Shown: piece after piece, positions 50,880 through 59,296 of the stretch
Numbering within the stretch: the first letter of the stretch is position 1
Layout of the letters: each line of letters starts with the position of its first letter
Origin: JACQFZ01 sp041485885
GTDB taxonomy: Bacteria > Pseudomonadota > Gammaproteobacteria > Acidiferrobacterales > Sulfurifustaceae
Assembly (NCBI GenBank): GCA_041485885.1
Contig: JBGPKL010000010.1
Span: 1 to 64,000, forward strand
Length of the DNA stretch: 64,000 bases
Reading direction: 5' to 3'
Notes under the pieces: generated by a model
What the model was told of the DNA's origin: nothing
Seen by the model: only the letters and a program-made list of their open reading frames with translations
Databases searched by the model: none
Translations under genes and position numbers: made by a program

Positions 50880-52781
50880 TTACTTGATGTCTTCGAGCAG
50901 ACGCGGCGTGCCGTCGCGAAAGCGCGCCCACGCGAGTTGCCGCTGTAGTCGCCCGTCTCGATCAAGGCTCAGGCCGCTGGTAACGCCGGGGAACCGTGCC
51001 GACGTTTCCGCGCTGATTCGATTCAAGTGCGGAATAATGGCGTAGCTGTCGACGCCGAGCGCGTACAAGCGATCGAGATCGGTTCCGGCGTACGGCCAGT
51101 CGTGCTGCAACGATTGGCGAAGCTGCGCGACGCGGCCGCTCTGCGCCAACATCCAAGGCATGTCGCCGAAGCGTATGCCGTCAAGATCCGTGTCTAGCAC
51201 CCGATCGGCTTTGCCCGCGTAGACATGCGACGTCGCGTACACCGGCACGTTGCGCGCGCGATGGTAGTTGAGCTGCGGCTTGATGAGCCGGGCGCTGCGC
51301 GCGGTGGCGGCGAGGAAGATGCACTCGAGGTCCTGGCGCGGGCGCGCCTCGAAGATGAGTTTTTGCCCGAGACGTTTCTCGAGCGCGTTCTTGCGCGATT
51401 CGCTCTCGGTGACGCTGAGCAGCTGTTTGGTCGGCTCGGAATAATCCGCGTCGCTCTCGGCGTACGGTTGGTTAGCGAGTATCAGGCCGCCCAATCGCTG
51501 CCAATGGCTGCTGAACGCGTTGACCATGCGCTCGCCCCAGGCGCCCGACGGATAAAGCACGCCGGCTTGCCGACAGCCGTCGAGATAAGCGCGCTCCGCC
51601 GCTTGGCGCGCTTCCTGTTCGGGCGGCAGACCGAATTGAAACAATCGCGCCGGGCCGGCAGGGTGCTCGTCGGTGTGGCTCAAGAGCAGTGTTGGCACCT
51701 CGAGTCCGGTATTGCGCACGATCGCGTCCACCGCTTCGCGTCCGAGCGGTCCGACGACGATCTGGGCTCCCTCGCGCACGGCGCGTTCATAAACTTGCGG
51801 CGCTTGCGCCGCGTTAGCGCCAAGGTCGTAAATCACGACTTTGGGTCGATCCGCCTCGGGCGTGGTCGCATGCATTGACAGGAAGCCGTCGCGCACGGCT
51901 TGCGCGGCGATCGCGTAGTCCGATGTCAGTGGCAGAAGCAACGCGATCCGTTCGATCCGTCCGATGAGAATCGGCGCTCCCAGGGTGAGGGTGTCGAGCA
52001 GCGGGCGGCCGGCAGGGTGATTGGGATAGCGGTTGCGCCACTGCGCGAGCGAAAGCGTGATGCCGGCGGTGTTCGCGGCGTTCTCTTGCACCGTCAGCGC
52101 GAGATCGATCCATCCCGAAACGATCGGATCTCGGACCACCCCCAATTCCGCGCGCAGCCGCTCGCTGGGTACGGATTCGAGCGCGCGCCACAAGAGCATC
52201 TGATTCTCGGTCGCGGTATCGCCGGTGACGTAGCGTTCACGCTGAATGTATTGCCGCGCCGCTTCGATCGGACGACCCAGTGCGAGCTCCGTCTGCGCAC
52301 GCACTTCGCACAGACTCGCCAACGTGGTGACGTTCAGGTTCGGCGTGCGCGCCGCCTCATCGAGATAGTCGATCGCTCGCCGTGGCGCACCTTCCGCCAG
52401 CGCGAGGCGAGCTTCGAGCACGCGTTTCTGCGCAACCAATCCGGGATCGAGCCCCGTTAACGAAATGCTGTCGAGCCGGGTCCGAGCGGGTTGCGCTTGC
52501 CCACCCTTAATGAGCGACTCGACGGCATTCAACAGATACTGTTGTTTGAGCGGTGCTGGCGCCGTCTGCGCCAAGCGCTCGTACTCGCGCGCCGCCACGA
52601 TGTACTCGCCCGCACCCTCCAAGCGCTGCGCAGCGTCGGCGGATATCGGTGCCGTGCTCGGTTGTGCCGTTGGCGAGGTTTGGCAACCGACGAACAACAG
52701 CGTGATGGAGGCGATGAGCCATGCGCGCAATACGCGCGTGCTAAGATAATCGTTTCTCAACGCGAGGTACCGTGAGGGCAT
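50880..52781 (-). CDS. lpoA: Penicillin-binding protein activator LpoA
   Basis: A 633-residue outer-membrane lipoprotein that stimulates PBP1A. A signal with lipobox LFVGC (Cys33) is followed by an N-terminal TPR-like region (about 50-260) and a C-terminal periplasmic-binding-protein-like domain (about 280-620; IALLLPLTSDYAIAAQAVRDGF and VGPLGREAVDAIV). The frame runs to 52916, but the plausible start is ATG 52781, one base from the start of divergent rsmI; a TTG lies further in. No good ribosome site is visible. Confidence 0.9.
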   Translation of the reverse strand: MPSRYLALRNDYLSTRVLRAWLIASITLLFVGCQTSPTAQPSTAPISADAAQRLEGAGEYIVAAREYERLAQTAPAPLKQQYLLNAVESLIKGGQAQPARTRLDSISLTGLDPGLVAQKRVLEARLALAEGAPRRAIDYLDEAARTPNLNVTTLASLCEVRAQTELALGRPIEAARQYIQRERYVTGDTATENQMLLWRALESVPSERLRAELGVVRDPIVSGWIDLALTVQENAANTAGITLSLAQWRNRYPNHPAGRPLLDTLTLGAPILIGRIERIALLLPLTSDYAIAAQAVRDGFLSMHATTPEADRPKVVIYDLGANAAQAPQVYERAVREGAQIVVGPLGREAVDAIVRNTGLEVPTLLLSHTDEHPAGPARLFQFGLPPEQEARQAAERAYLDGCRQAGVLYPSGAWGERMVNAFSSHWQRLGGLILANQPYAESDADYSEPTKQLLSVTESESRKNALEKRLGQKLIFEARPRQDLECIFLAATARSARLIKPQLNYHRARNVPVYATSHVYAGKADRVLDTDLDGIRFGDMPWMLAQSGRVAQLRQSLQHDWPYAGTDLDRLYALGVDSYAIIPHLNRISAETSARFPGVTSGLSLDRDGRLQRQLAWARFRDGTPRLLEDIK

Positions 52782-52782
52782 C

Positions 52783-53634
52783 GTGTCCGGCGCGATAGGT
52801 GTGTTGTACGTGGTAGCAACGCCGATCGGAAATCTCGAGGACTTGTCAGCGCGCGCAGTCCGCATACTTTCGGAAGTTGATCTCATCGCAGCAGAGGATA
52901 CGCGGCACAGTGCCAAGTTGTTGCACCACTACGGTATCCGCACCGCGGTTGTCAGCGTCCATGAGCATAACGAACGTGAGCAGGCGCCACGATTAATCGA
53001 GCGGCTGTGTGCCGGTAAGTCTATCGCACTGATCAGCGACGCGGGTACCCCCCTGTTGAGCGATCCGGGCTTCAATTTAGTACGCGCCGCGCGCGCCGCA
53101 GATGTGCCGGTCGTCCCCGTTCCCGGCCCATGTGCCGCGATCGCGGCGCTTTCTGTGTCCGGATTGCCGCCGGATCGTTTTGTGTTCGAGGGCTTTCCGC
53201 CTCCCCGATCGGCGGCGCGCTGCGCGGCGTTCGAGGCGGTACGAGAAGAGGAACGCACGATCATTTACTACGAGAGCAGCCATCGGATCGTCGATTCGCT
53301 AGCCGATATGGCAAAAGTGTTTGGTCCTGAACGTCCCGCTGTTCTCGCGCGGGAATTGACGAAGAAGTTCGAAACAATCGTCTCGGGAAGGCTCGTCGAA
53401 CTGCGCGCGCGTGTATTGAGTGAGGCGTCCGAACAACAGGGCGAGTTTGTGGTGCTGATTCACGGCGCGGCGAAAACGACTGACCATGAGAACCTTAAGA
53501 CGGACCACGTGCTACGTGTCTTGCTTGATGCTGTCCCCCTCAAGGAGGCAGTTACGCTAGCAGCGCGCTTGACCGGCGCACAGAGGAACCGGCTCTATGA
53601 TCGTGCTCTCGCGCTAAAGGCCGAAGGGAGATAG
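52783..53634 (+). CDS. rsmI: 16S rRNA (cytidine(1402)-2'-O)-methyltransferase
   Basis: A 283-residue SAM-dependent tetrapyrrole-methylase-fold enzyme that 2'-O-methylates C1402 of 16S rRNA. It shows LYVVATPIGNLEDLSARAV, AAEDTRHSAKLL, LISDAGTPLLSDPG and the ESSHRI motif. The start GTG 52783 has GAGG 5 nt upstream. A TAAGATAAT box at about 52742-52750 could be its -10 element and lies within the lpoA 5' end on the other strand. Confidence 0.95.
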   Translation: MSGAIGVLYVVATPIGNLEDLSARAVRILSEVDLIAAEDTRHSAKLLHHYGIRTAVVSVHEHNEREQAPRLIERLCAGKSIALISDAGTPLLSDPGFNLVRAARAADVPVVPVPGPCAAIAALSVSGLPPDRFVFEGFPPPRSAARCAAFEAVREEERTIIYYESSHRIVDSLADMAKVFGPERPAVLARELTKKFETIVSGRLVELRARVLSEASEQQGEFVVLIHGAAKTTDHENLKTDHVLRVLLDAVPLKEAVTLAARLTGAQRNRLYDRALALKAEGR

Positions 53635-53692
53635 TTGCCTTGCGACAGGTGTGCCCCGGTGGTCGCTAAGTCACGAGCGAGAAGAGCGACCC

Positions 53693-53701
53693 TGGTATAA
53701 T
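53693..53701 (+). promoter_or_regulatory. Extended -10 promoter of rnpB
   Basis: TGGTATAAT, a perfect TATAAT with an upstream TGn extension, ends 6 nt before 53708, the first base of the RNase P RNA outer helix. No good -35 box lies 17 bp upstream, as is common for extended -10 promoters. Confidence 0.75.
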
Positions 53702-53707
53702 GACTCC

Positions 53708-54075
53708 GGAGTCGGCCAGACAGTCGCTCCGCGCCAATTTATTTTGGCGAGGAGAGGAAAGTCCGGGCTCCATAGGGTACGGTGCCAGGTAACGCCTGGG
53801 GAGCGCGAGCTCACGGAAAGTGCCACAGAAAATATACCGCCTACGTTCGCCACCGGTAATACGGGGGCGAACCGGTAAGGGTGAAATGGTGCGGTAAGAG
53901 CGCACCGCGCGGATGGCAACATCCGTGGCAGGGCAAACCCCACCTGGAGCAAGGCCGAATAGGGGAACGATGGTGTGGCCCGCACCGTTCCCGGGTTGGC
54001 CGCCCGAGGCGCGCGGTGACGCGCGTCCCAGATGAATGACTGTCCTCGACAGAACCCGGCTTATCGGCCGACTCC
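53708..54075 (+). ncRNA. rnpB: RNase P RNA, bacterial class A
   Basis: The catalytic RNA of RNase P, about 368 nt. The ends GGAGTCGGCC (53708) and GGCCGACTCC (to 54075) pair to form P1. Universal motifs are present: GAGAGGAAAGTCCGGGCT near 53752-53769 (CR-I), and GAGCAAGGCCGAATAGGG followed by the 3' CGACAGAACCCGGCTTA (CR-V). The region between contains the ACGCCTGGGGAGCGCGAGC and GGTAAGGGTGAAATGGTGCGG helices. Its position between rsmI and mraZ is typical of gammaproteobacteria. Short frames here are not proteins. Confidence 0.97.
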
Positions 54076-54265
54076 AATTTTTCACTTTAACTAGATCCGA
54101 TAATATTTTGTTTCTTACGCCACTCTAGTGGCTATTTTTTGTCAGTAATCCTTCTTTTTTCCGCAAATTTTGATATTGCTTCGGTGGCGCCCCATTCGTC
54201 AGGCAGACGAGCACGCTAACGTTTTGTCTTTTTGAGGATAATTACGTAGCAGATGGGAGAATTCC

Positions 54266-54295
54266 TTGACACCCGTTGCTAGCAATCACTATAGT
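54266..54295 (+). promoter_or_regulatory. Sigma-70 promoter of the dcw cluster
   Basis: TTGACA at 54266-54271 and TATAGT at 54290-54295 are spaced 18 bp, giving a start near 54302. It lies 59 bp before the mraZ ATG and probably drives mraZ and the genes downstream. The stretch 54076-54265 shows AT-rich sequence and nothing else recognised. Confidence 0.8.
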
Positions 54296-54303
54296 GTGAT
54301 GAG

Positions 54304-54349
54304 GTGGGAAATAGTGGAATTTTGTGGACTAGCACAGGAGCGAGTGGGA
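54304..54349 (+). promoter_or_regulatory. MraZ-binding repeats (GTGGGA boxes)
   Basis: Direct repeats GTGGGA (54304), GTGGAA (54314), GTGGAC (54324) and GTGGGA (54344) are in exact 10-bp phase, with position 54334 degenerate. MraZ rings bind three or four such TGGG-type repeats and repress their own operon. The boxes lie just downstream of the promoter, in the mraZ leader. Confidence 0.8.
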
Positions 54350-54353
54350 TTAA

Positions 54354-54806
54354 ATGTTTCGCGGTGTCAACCCGTTACAGCTGGACAACAAAGGTCGCCT
54401 GGCCATCCCGACGCGTTATCGCGAAGCGCTCATGCGCCAGTCGAATGGTCAAATGGTGATGACCATCGACCGCGATCATTGCCTGCTCCTCTACCCATTG
54501 CCGGAGTGGGAGGAAATCGAACGCAAGTTGGTCAAGCTCCCGAGTTTTAACAAGCAGGCGCGGCGACTGCAGCGGTTGCTGATGGGGCACGCGACCGAAT
54601 GTCAGCTCGACGCAGTCGGCCGCATCCTCGTGCCGCCGCCATTGCGGGAATTCGCCGGTCTTAACAAAGCAGTCGTGCTGATCGGTCAAGGAAACAAGTT
54701 CGAGCTGTGGAGCGAGGAAGCGTGGAATACGCGCCGTGCTGAATGGCTGGCGCAAGGCGACGAAGACGGTGAATTGCCCGAGGACCTCGAGTCGCTGTCG
54801 CTCTAG
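54354..54806 (+). CDS. mraZ: Transcriptional regulator MraZ
   Basis: A 150-residue AbrB-like double-repeat DNA-binding protein, first gene of the dcw cluster, that represses its own promoter. Repeat one has LDNKGRLAIPTRYREALM (about 10-27) and repeat two LDAVGRILVPPPLREFAGL (about 84-102). GGGA lies 4 nt before the ATG, inside the last box. Confidence 0.97.
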   Translation: MFRGVNPLQLDNKGRLAIPTRYREALMRQSNGQMVMTIDRDHCLLLYPLPEWEEIERKLVKLPSFNKQARRLQRLLMGHATECQLDAVGRILVPPPLREFAGLNKAVVLIGQGNKFELWSEEAWNTRRAEWLAQGDEDGELPEDLESLSL

Positions 54807-54869
54807 CGATGCCACGATGTGTCTACTCCTGGCAGCTTTGCACCGACATGACGGTGCGTAGAGAGGAGC

Positions 54870-55814
54870 GTGAATGCGAATGCGCACGTCCCTGTACTCC
54901 TCGATGAGGTGATGCAGGCGCTCAACATCAAGCCCGGCGCGGTCGTGGTCGACGCGACTTACGGACGTGGCGGGCATGCCGGTGAAATTGTGAGGTGGTT
55001 GGACGAATCGGACAGCTTGTTGGCGCTCGATCGGGATCCGCAGGCAGTGGCCGACGCACGCCGACGCTTTGAGTCAGACGCGCGGGCGCGTGTAGAGCAG
55101 GCGAGATTTTCGTCGCTGGGGCGACTGTGCGATCAATACCGGTTGACCGGACGAGTGACGGCGGTGCTATTTGATCTCGGCGTTTCTTCCCCGCAGCTCG
55201 AGGACGCGCAGCGCGGTTTCAGTTTTCGCCGATCAGGTCCGCTCGACATGCGGATGGATCCTGGATTCGGGGTATCTGCGGCCGACTGGGTCAACCGCGT
55301 GGAGGAGGCGGAATTGTCGCGCGTGATTCAAACCCACGGTGAGGAACGCTATGCCCGACGGATCGCAGGCGCGATCGTTCGAGCGCGTGCGCATGCGTCC
55401 ATCACGGACACGCATACGCTCGCGCGGATTGTGGCGGGAGCAGTACCGGGGCATGAACGCCACAAGGACCCTGCGACCCGCACCTTTCAGGCGATTCGAA
55501 TCCAGATCAATCAGGAAATCGAGGAGCTCGATGCCGTACTGCCGGAGGCGGTGCGCGTACTCGCGCCGGGCGGCCGAATCGCGGTTATCAGTTTTCATTC
55601 GCTCGAAGATCGGCGGGTGAAGCACTTTTTCCGCGCGCAATCACGCGCGCCGGGCGTACCACGCGGTCTACCCGTTCCTGCAACAAAGTTTCGGCCGCGA
55701 CTACGCGTCATCGGTCGGGCAATCCGTGCCGGGGTCGAGGAAGTAAAGCGCAACCCGCGCGCTCGCAGCGCGGTGCTGCGCGTAGCAGAGCGTCTCGAGG
55801 TGGGCGATGTCTAG
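54870..55814 (+). CDS. rsmH: 16S rRNA (cytosine(1402)-N4)-methyltransferase
   Basis: A 314-residue SAM-dependent enzyme that N4-methylates C1402 of 16S rRNA, the same base treated by the RsmI encoded nearby. It shows HVPVLLDEVMQALN, VVDATYGRGGHAGEIV, VLFDLGVSSPQLE and GGRIAVISFHSLEDRRVK. It starts at GTG 54870 with AGAGGAG just upstream and overlaps ftsL by 8 bp. Confidence 0.97.
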   Translation: MNANAHVPVLLDEVMQALNIKPGAVVVDATYGRGGHAGEIVRWLDESDSLLALDRDPQAVADARRRFESDARARVEQARFSSLGRLCDQYRLTGRVTAVLFDLGVSSPQLEDAQRGFSFRRSGPLDMRMDPGFGVSAADWVNRVEEAELSRVIQTHGEERYARRIAGAIVRARAHASITDTHTLARIVAGAVPGHERHKDPATRTFQAIRIQINQEIEELDAVLPEAVRVLAPGGRIAVISFHSLEDRRVKHFFRAQSRAPGVPRGLPVPATKFRPRLRVIGRAIRAGVEEVKRNPRARSAVLRVAERLEVGDV

Positions 55815-56079
55815 GCGTTTCGTGTGGCTGGTGTTCGCCGTAATGGCGACGGCGATGTTTGTCATTCAGGTGCGACATCAAAGCCGCCTGCTGTTTTCCG
55901 AACTACAGATGGTGCGTGCCGAGGGTGACGAGCTGAATACGGAGTGGGGGCAGCTGTTGCTCGAGGAGGGAACTTGGTCCGAACATCGCCGCGTCGAGGC
56001 GATGGCGCGCACGCGGCTCGATATGAACATCCCAAGCAGAGATCGCATCGTCGTAGTGCGCTCGGGAGAGTCACGGTGA
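55807..56079 (+). CDS. ftsL: Cell division protein FtsL
   Basis: A 90-residue bitopic membrane protein of the divisome: a membrane helix (FVWLVFAVMATAMFVIQV, 5-22) then a periplasmic coiled coil (HQSRLLFSELQMVRAEGDELNTEW in part) ending RVVVVRSGESR-like. It works with FtsB and FtsQ to activate FtsWI. It overlaps rsmH and ftsI. Confidence 0.9.
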   Translation: MSRRFVWLVFAVMATAMFVIQVRHQSRLLFSELQMVRAEGDELNTEWGQLLLEEGTWSEHRRVEAMARTRLDMNIPSRDRIVVVRSGESR

Positions 56080-57794
56080 GCCTCGAGCCATCCAAAGCCG
56101 TGTCGCGCACGCGGCCGCGCCTCGTGCTCGGCGCGTTATTGATCGGTCTCACGTTATTGGCGGTTCGCGCCGCTTACTTGCAAGTCGTCAGCGCTGACTA
56201 TCTCAAGACGCAAGGACAAGTGCGGCACAGCCGAGTGGTCAAGGACAATTCTCACCGCGGAATGGTGCTCGATCGCAACGGCGTTGCGCTTGCCATCAGC
56301 ACTCCGGTCGACTCGGTTTGGGCGCATCCCGAAGCGGTGTTGGAGGAGAGGAAGAATTTGGTCCCGCTTGCGCGGTTGCTCGACATGACGCCCCGTGAGT
56401 TGGTGGCTTTGCTCGAGCGGAACCGTGAGCGCGAATTCGTTTACCTCAAGCGCCACGTGACACCCGACCTCGCTACGCGCGTGACCGCGCTCAAGGCGCC
56501 CGGCATTTCGCTGCTGCGCGAATACCGTCGTTACTACCCGGCGGGCCCGGTGACCGGACACGTGCTCGGATTCACCAACATCGACGACCAAGGACAGGAA
56601 GGCCTCGAGTTGACGTACGACACCTGGTTGCGCGCCGTCCCTGGGACGCAGCGTTTGTTGAAGGATCTGCACGGAAACGCCGTTGAGATCGTGGAAAGTC
56701 TGCGGCTTCCCGTTGCCGGTAAAGACCTCATCACGAGCCTCGATCGCCGGATTCAATATCTTGCCTACCGCGAATTAAAGGCCGCGGTAACCGCGAGCCG
56801 CGCGCGCGCGGGCAGCGCCGCGGTGCTCGACGCCTCGACCGGCGAGGTGCTGGCGCTGGTCAACGAACCCGACTTCAATCCGAACAATCGTACGAATTTG
56901 AGGAGCGAGTCGTTCCGCAATCGCGCGGTCACCGATCTCTACGAGCCGGGTTCGACGTTGAAGGCGTTCACCATCGCGGCAGCGCTCGAAAGCGGAAAGT
57001 TTGCGCCGGAAACGCTGATCGACACCACGCCCGGGCTGTTTCAATTGGGTGGCAAGACCATTCGCGATATCCACAACTACGGCATGATCTCGGTGGCGCG
57101 GGTGATCGAAAAGTCGAGTAACGTTGGCGCGAGCAAGATCGCGCTTTCCCTCGGCCGTGAGCCGCTGTGGGATATGTTGCGCCGCGTCGGGTTCGCCGCG
57201 CCCACGGGCAGCCGCCTTCCGGGAGAAACCGCGGGCCTGCTCCATCCCTACACGCGCTGGGTACCGATCGAGCAGGCGACGATTTCCTACGGCTATGGTA
57301 TTTCGGTCACGTTACTTCAGCTCGCGCGCGCGTACGCCGTGCTGGCGAACGGCGGTGAGCTTCTACCGCTCACGCTGTTGCGCCAGGACACCGAGCCGAC
57401 ACGAGTGCGAGTGATGTCGGAACGAGTGGCGCGCCAGATCGGGCGTATGCTCGAGCTCGCGGTCGGAGCCGACGGTACCGGCGGCGCCGCGCGCGTGCCG
57501 AACTATCGCATCGCCGGTAAAACCGGAACCGTGCACAAACTCACCGCGAGCGGTTACGCCGCGGATGATTATGTCGCCTGGTTCGCCGGTTTTGCGCCGG
57601 CCGAACATCCGCGGCTGGTGATGGTCGTCGTAATCGACGGACCGCGCGGTAGTCGCTACTTCGGTGGCGACGTCGCGGCGCCGGTGTTCGGGCAAGTCAT
57701 GTCGGGCGCGCTGCGGCTGCTCGACGTTCCTCCCGACGCGCCGCGCGTACCGCCGACGCGTCTCGCGACCGCAGATGGCGGTAAGGGCTTATGA
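56076..57794 (+). CDS. ftsI: Peptidoglycan transpeptidase FtsI (PBP3)
   Basis: Septal class B penicillin-binding protein, 572 residues. A membrane helix (about 16-36) is followed by the pedestal with RGMVLDRNG and the transpeptidase domain with Ser293 in GSTLK, SSN (347-349) and KTGT (482-485). The start GTG 56076 overlaps ftsL by 4 bp; the longer frame to 55944 lies in ftsL. Confidence 0.96.
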   Translation: MSLEPSKAVSRTRPRLVLGALLIGLTLLAVRAAYLQVVSADYLKTQGQVRHSRVVKDNSHRGMVLDRNGVALAISTPVDSVWAHPEAVLEERKNLVPLARLLDMTPRELVALLERNREREFVYLKRHVTPDLATRVTALKAPGISLLREYRRYYPAGPVTGHVLGFTNIDDQGQEGLELTYDTWLRAVPGTQRLLKDLHGNAVEIVESLRLPVAGKDLITSLDRRIQYLAYRELKAAVTASRARAGSAAVLDASTGEVLALVNEPDFNPNNRTNLRSESFRNRAVTDLYEPGSTLKAFTIAAALESGKFAPETLIDTTPGLFQLGGKTIRDIHNYGMISVARVIEKSSNVGASKIALSLGREPLWDMLRRVGFAAPTGSRLPGETAGLLHPYTRWVPIEQATISYGYGISVTLLQLARAYAVLANGGELLPLTLLRQDTEPTRVRVMSERVARQIGRMLELAVGADGTGGAARVPNYRIAGKTGTVHKLTASGYAADDYVAWFAGFAPAEHPRLVMVVVIDGPRGSRYFGGDVAAPVFGQVMSGALRLLDVPPDAPRVPPTRLATADGGKGL

Positions 57795-59296
57795 GCGGCG
57801 CGGCGAAACGATTGAGCCATTTGCTCCATGGTATTGTCGCTATCTCCGAGGGAAACGATCGCGCGATCCAAAGTGTGACCGCCGATAGTCGGCGCGTGAC
57901 ACCGGGGAGTTTGTTCATCGCGCTGCCGGGATCGCAGCACGATGGTCGCGCGTTCGTTGCCGATGCCGTGGCCCGCGGCGCTGCGGCGGTGATTTATGAC
58001 GCGCGCGATTTCGCATCGCCCGCTTTGTCCGTGCCCGCTGTCGGCGTCATCGATCTCGCGCATCATGTGAGCGCAATCGCCGATCGTTTCTACGACACGC
58101 CGTCGCGCCGGTTGATCGTGATCGGCGTCACCGGTACCAACGGAAAAACGACCTGCACACAAATTCTGGCGCAAGCCCTCGATAATATGAACCGCGCCAG
58201 CGAACCAACTCCCCCGCGCGCTGTTTCGCTCGGCCGCTGCGCGATCATCGGCACCTTGGGCTACGGATTCCCCGGATCACTTAACCCCGGATTGCACACC
58301 ACACCCGACGCGGTAACGGCGCAGCAGTTACTCGCCGACTTTGTCGCGGCTGGCGCTAGCTACGCCGCCATGGAGGTCTCCTCGCACGCGCTGGCGCAAG
58401 ATCGGGTCAAAGCGATCGCTTTTCACACGGTCGTGTTTACCAACCTGACCCGCGATCATTTGGATTATCACGGCGACATGGAAAATTATGCCGCCGCTAA
58501 GTCGCGGCTGTTTCTCGAATATGGAGTGAAGGCCGCGGTCATCAATCGCGACGATGAATACGGCCGCAAGCTGATCGCGATGCTTGCAGGTCGTATGCCG
58601 GTCATCGCGTATGGACTTTCGGCGGGCGACGTGCACGCGCGCTCGCTCGCGAGCACGCGCGACGGTTTGCGCCTGCGCGCGGTCACACCCCAAGGCGAAG
58701 CCGACATCGCGGCCCCCTTGTTCGGCGACTTCAACGCCTCGAATCTGCTCGCCGTGCTTGCTGCGCTGCTCGCGCTCGAGCTCGATCTTCACGACGCCGC
58801 CAGGCGTTTGTCCGGCATGCAGCCCGTACCCGGCCGGGTCGAGCGATTCAAAGGAGCGGACAGCCGGCCGCTGGTGGTCGTCGACTACGCGCATACTCCC
58901 GATGCACTGGAGCAGGTATTGCGCGCGCTGCGGCCGCACGTCGCGGGGCGGCTCTGGTGCGTCTTTGGATGCGGCGGCAACCGCGACCGCGGCAAGCGTC
59001 CGGAGATGGGAGCGATTGCGGAACGATTGGCCGATTGCGTGATCCTCACCGATGACAATCCGCGCCGCGAGTCGGGCGACATGATCATCCGCGACATCAG
59101 CTCGGGCATGCGCATGCCGGCGCGAGTGATTCGCGATCGCCGCGCCGCCACCGCGACCGCTATCGCCGAAGCGGTCGCGGAGGATGTCGTGCTCATTGCG
59201 GGCAAGGGTCACGAGGACTACCAACAAGTCGGAGACGCGCGCGTTCCTTACAGCGATCGCGACACGGTCCGCGCGCTCCTGGGACTGGCCGCATGA
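57791..59296 (+). CDS. murE: UDP-MurNAc-tripeptide ligase (meso-diaminopimelate adding)
   Basis: Adds meso-diaminopimelate to UDP-MurNAc-L-Ala-D-Glu. The 501-residue Mur ligase has the P-loop GVTGTNGKTT (112-121), NLTRDHLDYHGDMENY and the DNPR motif (TDDNPRRES) that recognises diaminopimelate, so lysine is unlikely. It overlaps ftsI and murF by ATGA. Confidence 0.96.
   Translation: MSGAAKRLSHLLHGIVAISEGNDRAIQSVTADSRRVTPGSLFIALPGSQHDGRAFVADAVARGAAAVIYDARDFASPALSVPAVGVIDLAHHVSAIADRFYDTPSRRLIVIGVTGTNGKTTCTQILAQALDNMNRASEPTPPRAVSLGRCAIIGTLGYGFPGSLNPGLHTTPDAVTAQQLLADFVAAGASYAAMEVSSHALAQDRVKAIAFHTVVFTNLTRDHLDYHGDMENYAAAKSRLFLEYGVKAAVINRDDEYGRKLIAMLAGRMPVIAYGLSAGDVHARSLASTRDGLRLRAVTPQGEADIAAPLFGDFNASNLLAVLAALLALELDLHDAARRLSGMQPVPGRVERFKGADSRPLVVVDYAHTPDALEQVLRALRPHVAGRLWCVFGCGGNRDRGKRPEMGAIAERLADCVILTDDNPRRESGDMIIRDISSGMRMPARVIRDRRAATATAIAEAVAEDVVLIAGKGHEDYQQVGDARVPYSDRDTVRALLGLAA

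Noticed and set aside
53651..54085. Short frames over the RNase P RNA
   Set aside because: The sequence is fully explained by rnpB; the frames are chance openings in a structured RNA.
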